32,659 bases of DNA from Flavobacteriaceae bacterium (GTDB taxonomy: Bacteria > Bacteroidota > Bacteroidia > Flavobacteriales > Flavobacteriaceae): positions 1 to 32,659 of the forward strand of contig PANU01000045.1 of assembly GCA_002707745.1 (NCBI GenBank). Reading direction: 5' to 3'. The notes under the pieces were generated by a model. The model saw only the letters and a list, made by a program, of their open reading frames with translations. It made no database searches and was not told the origin of the DNA. Shown here piece after piece: positions 31,747 to 32,659 of this stretch (within the stretch, counting starts at the first letter, position 1; the number at the start of each line of letters is the position of its first letter). Both the position numbers and the translations under genes were made by a program.

Positions 31747-32659
31747 ATGAAAAAATACTATTTTTTACTCGTATTCATAATTTGTATTGCGCCTGCCTTT
31801 GCACAGGAAGACACTGGTTACCAACAACCTCCTAAAGAAATTCTTGATTTGGTAGATGCACCTTTAGCCCCATCGGTTTTGCTGGATGATGCTGCCGAAA
31901 ATGTTGTGTTGCTTTACCGAGATGCCTATAAAAGCATTGAAGAGCTCTCCGAAACGGAACTCCGTTTAGGGGGACTTCGCATAAACCCAAAAACAAATAT
32001 TGGGAGCCGGACCAATTATTACAACAATATAAAGGTAAAAAAAGCATTAGCAACTACTGAAATGCAGGTTTCTGGATTACCTCAAAACCCGAGACTCTCC
32101 AGCTTTTCCTGGTCGCCAAATCAAAAAATGATTGCGTGCCTTAATACAACTATGCAAGGGGTAGAAGTTTGGTTACTGGATATTGAAAAAGCCATTGCAA
32201 AAAAAATTACTCCGGCTACTGTTAATGCCAATATGGGTGATGCACTTAACTGGTTTAAAGACAATAATTCATTGCTTGTAAAAATGCTTCCTGAAAGTAG
32301 AAAACCGCTTATTAATACTTCGGAAGCTGTACCTACAGGACCAACAATTACCGTAAGTGATGGTGCCAAAGCGCAAAACCGAACCTATCAGGATTTATTA
32401 AAAAACCCTAATGATGAAGCAAATTTTGAGCAATTAGCGCTTTCAGAATTAAAAAAAGTGAGCATTGGCGGGATGGTTTCAAACTTTTTACCTGTTGGAA
32501 TGTACAGAAGTGTTAGTTTTTCTCCAGATGGTGCCTTTGTACTGATATCAGAAATTAAAAAGCCATTTTCTTATTTAGTGCCGTATTACAGATTTCCCTA
32601 TACCGAAACTATATATACAAGTAATGGTTCCAATCCGCAGGTAGTGAATAATGTACCCC
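31747..32659 (+). CDS. S9-type prolyl oligopeptidase family protein, N-terminal part
   Basis: The ATG at 31747 opens a signal peptide (MKKYYFLLVFIICIAPAFAQ) and 304 codons run off the right edge. The mature start, QQPPKEILDLVDAPLAPSVLL then YRDAYKSIEELSETELRLGG, matches the S9 glutamyl-endopeptidase-like subgroup (CGEP-like), whose N-terminal propeller precedes a C-terminal alpha/beta hydrolase domain. RLSSFSWSPNQKMIACLNTT and YRSVSFSPDGAFVLISEI are propeller blades. The catalytic Ser/Asp/His would lie beyond the window, so activity cannot be checked. Likely a periplasmic or surface peptidase. Confidence 0.88.
   Translation, partial: MKKYYFLLVFIICIAPAFAQEDTGYQQPPKEILDLVDAPLAPSVLLDDAAENVVLLYRDAYKSIEELSETELRLGGLRINPKTNIGSRTNYYNNIKVKKALATTEMQVSGLPQNPRLSSFSWSPNQKMIACLNTTMQGVEVWLLDIEKAIAKKITPATVNANMGDALNWFKDNNSLLVKMLPESRKPLINTSEAVPTGPTITVSDGAKAQNRTYQDLLKNPNDEANFEQLALSELKKVSIGGMVSNFLPVGMYRSVSFSPDGAFVLISEIKKPFSYLVPYYRFPYTETIYTSNGSNPQVVNNVP

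Overview
The window looks like a chromosomal segment from a marine-type member of the Flavobacteriaceae (Bacteroidota). The base composition is AT-rich. Several genes have the Bacteroidota promoter box TAnnTTTG. There is a type IX secretion (T9SS) C-terminal sorting domain, a DUF4295 micro-gene beside rpmG/rpmB, bacteroidetal lipoproteins, and generally no clear Shine-Dalgarno sites. I do not name a genus. No tRNA, rRNA, CRISPR array, prophage or recognisable transposase gene was seen.

Layout. 1-57: 5' end of an alpha/beta hydrolase (-). 151-1191: pirin and a mini-acetyltransferase (+), closed by a strong terminator. 1374-5036: a 1220-residue lipoprotein with a degenerate metallophosphatase domain, an unannotated middle region and an Omp85-like barrel (+). 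5025-7689: mtaB and a glycosyltransferase (-). 7849-11454: an orphan CheB-CheR-PAS-histidine kinase (+). 11473-14076: a Cys-rich propeller lipoprotein and rimO (-). 14174-16197: a small membrane protein, a SET-domain protein and ftsY (-). 16485-17092: DUF4295, rpmG and rpmB (-). 17210-20244: cinA, an Hpt protein, a fumarylacetoacetase-family enzyme and a DnaQ-like exonuclease (-), tightly packed. 20290-20907: an exported glutaredoxin-like protein (+). 20984-25502: an AT-rich lipoprotein, a 2-oxoacid dehydrogenase E2, a GT2 glycosyltransferase and recR (-). 25577-28069: a T9SS-exported BNR/sortilin-like propeller (-). 28184-29632: a sodium:solute symporter (+). 29603-29962: a CoA-binding protein (-). 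29978-30538: a gene-free interval with four hairpins. 30539-31543: fabH (-). 31747-32659: an S9 peptidase, cut by the right edge (+).

How the genes fit together. Most are core housekeeping genes: two radical-SAM methylthiotransferases (tRNA and ribosomal protein S12), two ribosomal proteins, the SRP receptor, RecR, FabH and an E2 subunit. mtaB, rimO and rpmB share one promoter design, TAnnTTTGCACCC, which suggests common growth-linked control of translation genes. The envelope genes (Omp85-like fusion, propeller lipoprotein, T9SS propeller, S9 peptidase, symporter) match a surface-digesting lifestyle.

The most interesting items are: the three-part envelope fusion, whose phosphatase motifs are eroded and whose middle region has kinase-like motifs; a hairpin bounded by direct repeats ahead of ftsY; the hairpin-rich gene-free interval at 30.0-30.5 kb; an 11-bp inverted repeat bracketing two divergent genes that both appear to start with TTG; and the CxCC propeller lipoprotein. 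None of these is proven to be a new system. All statements come from reading the sequence, with no database searches.
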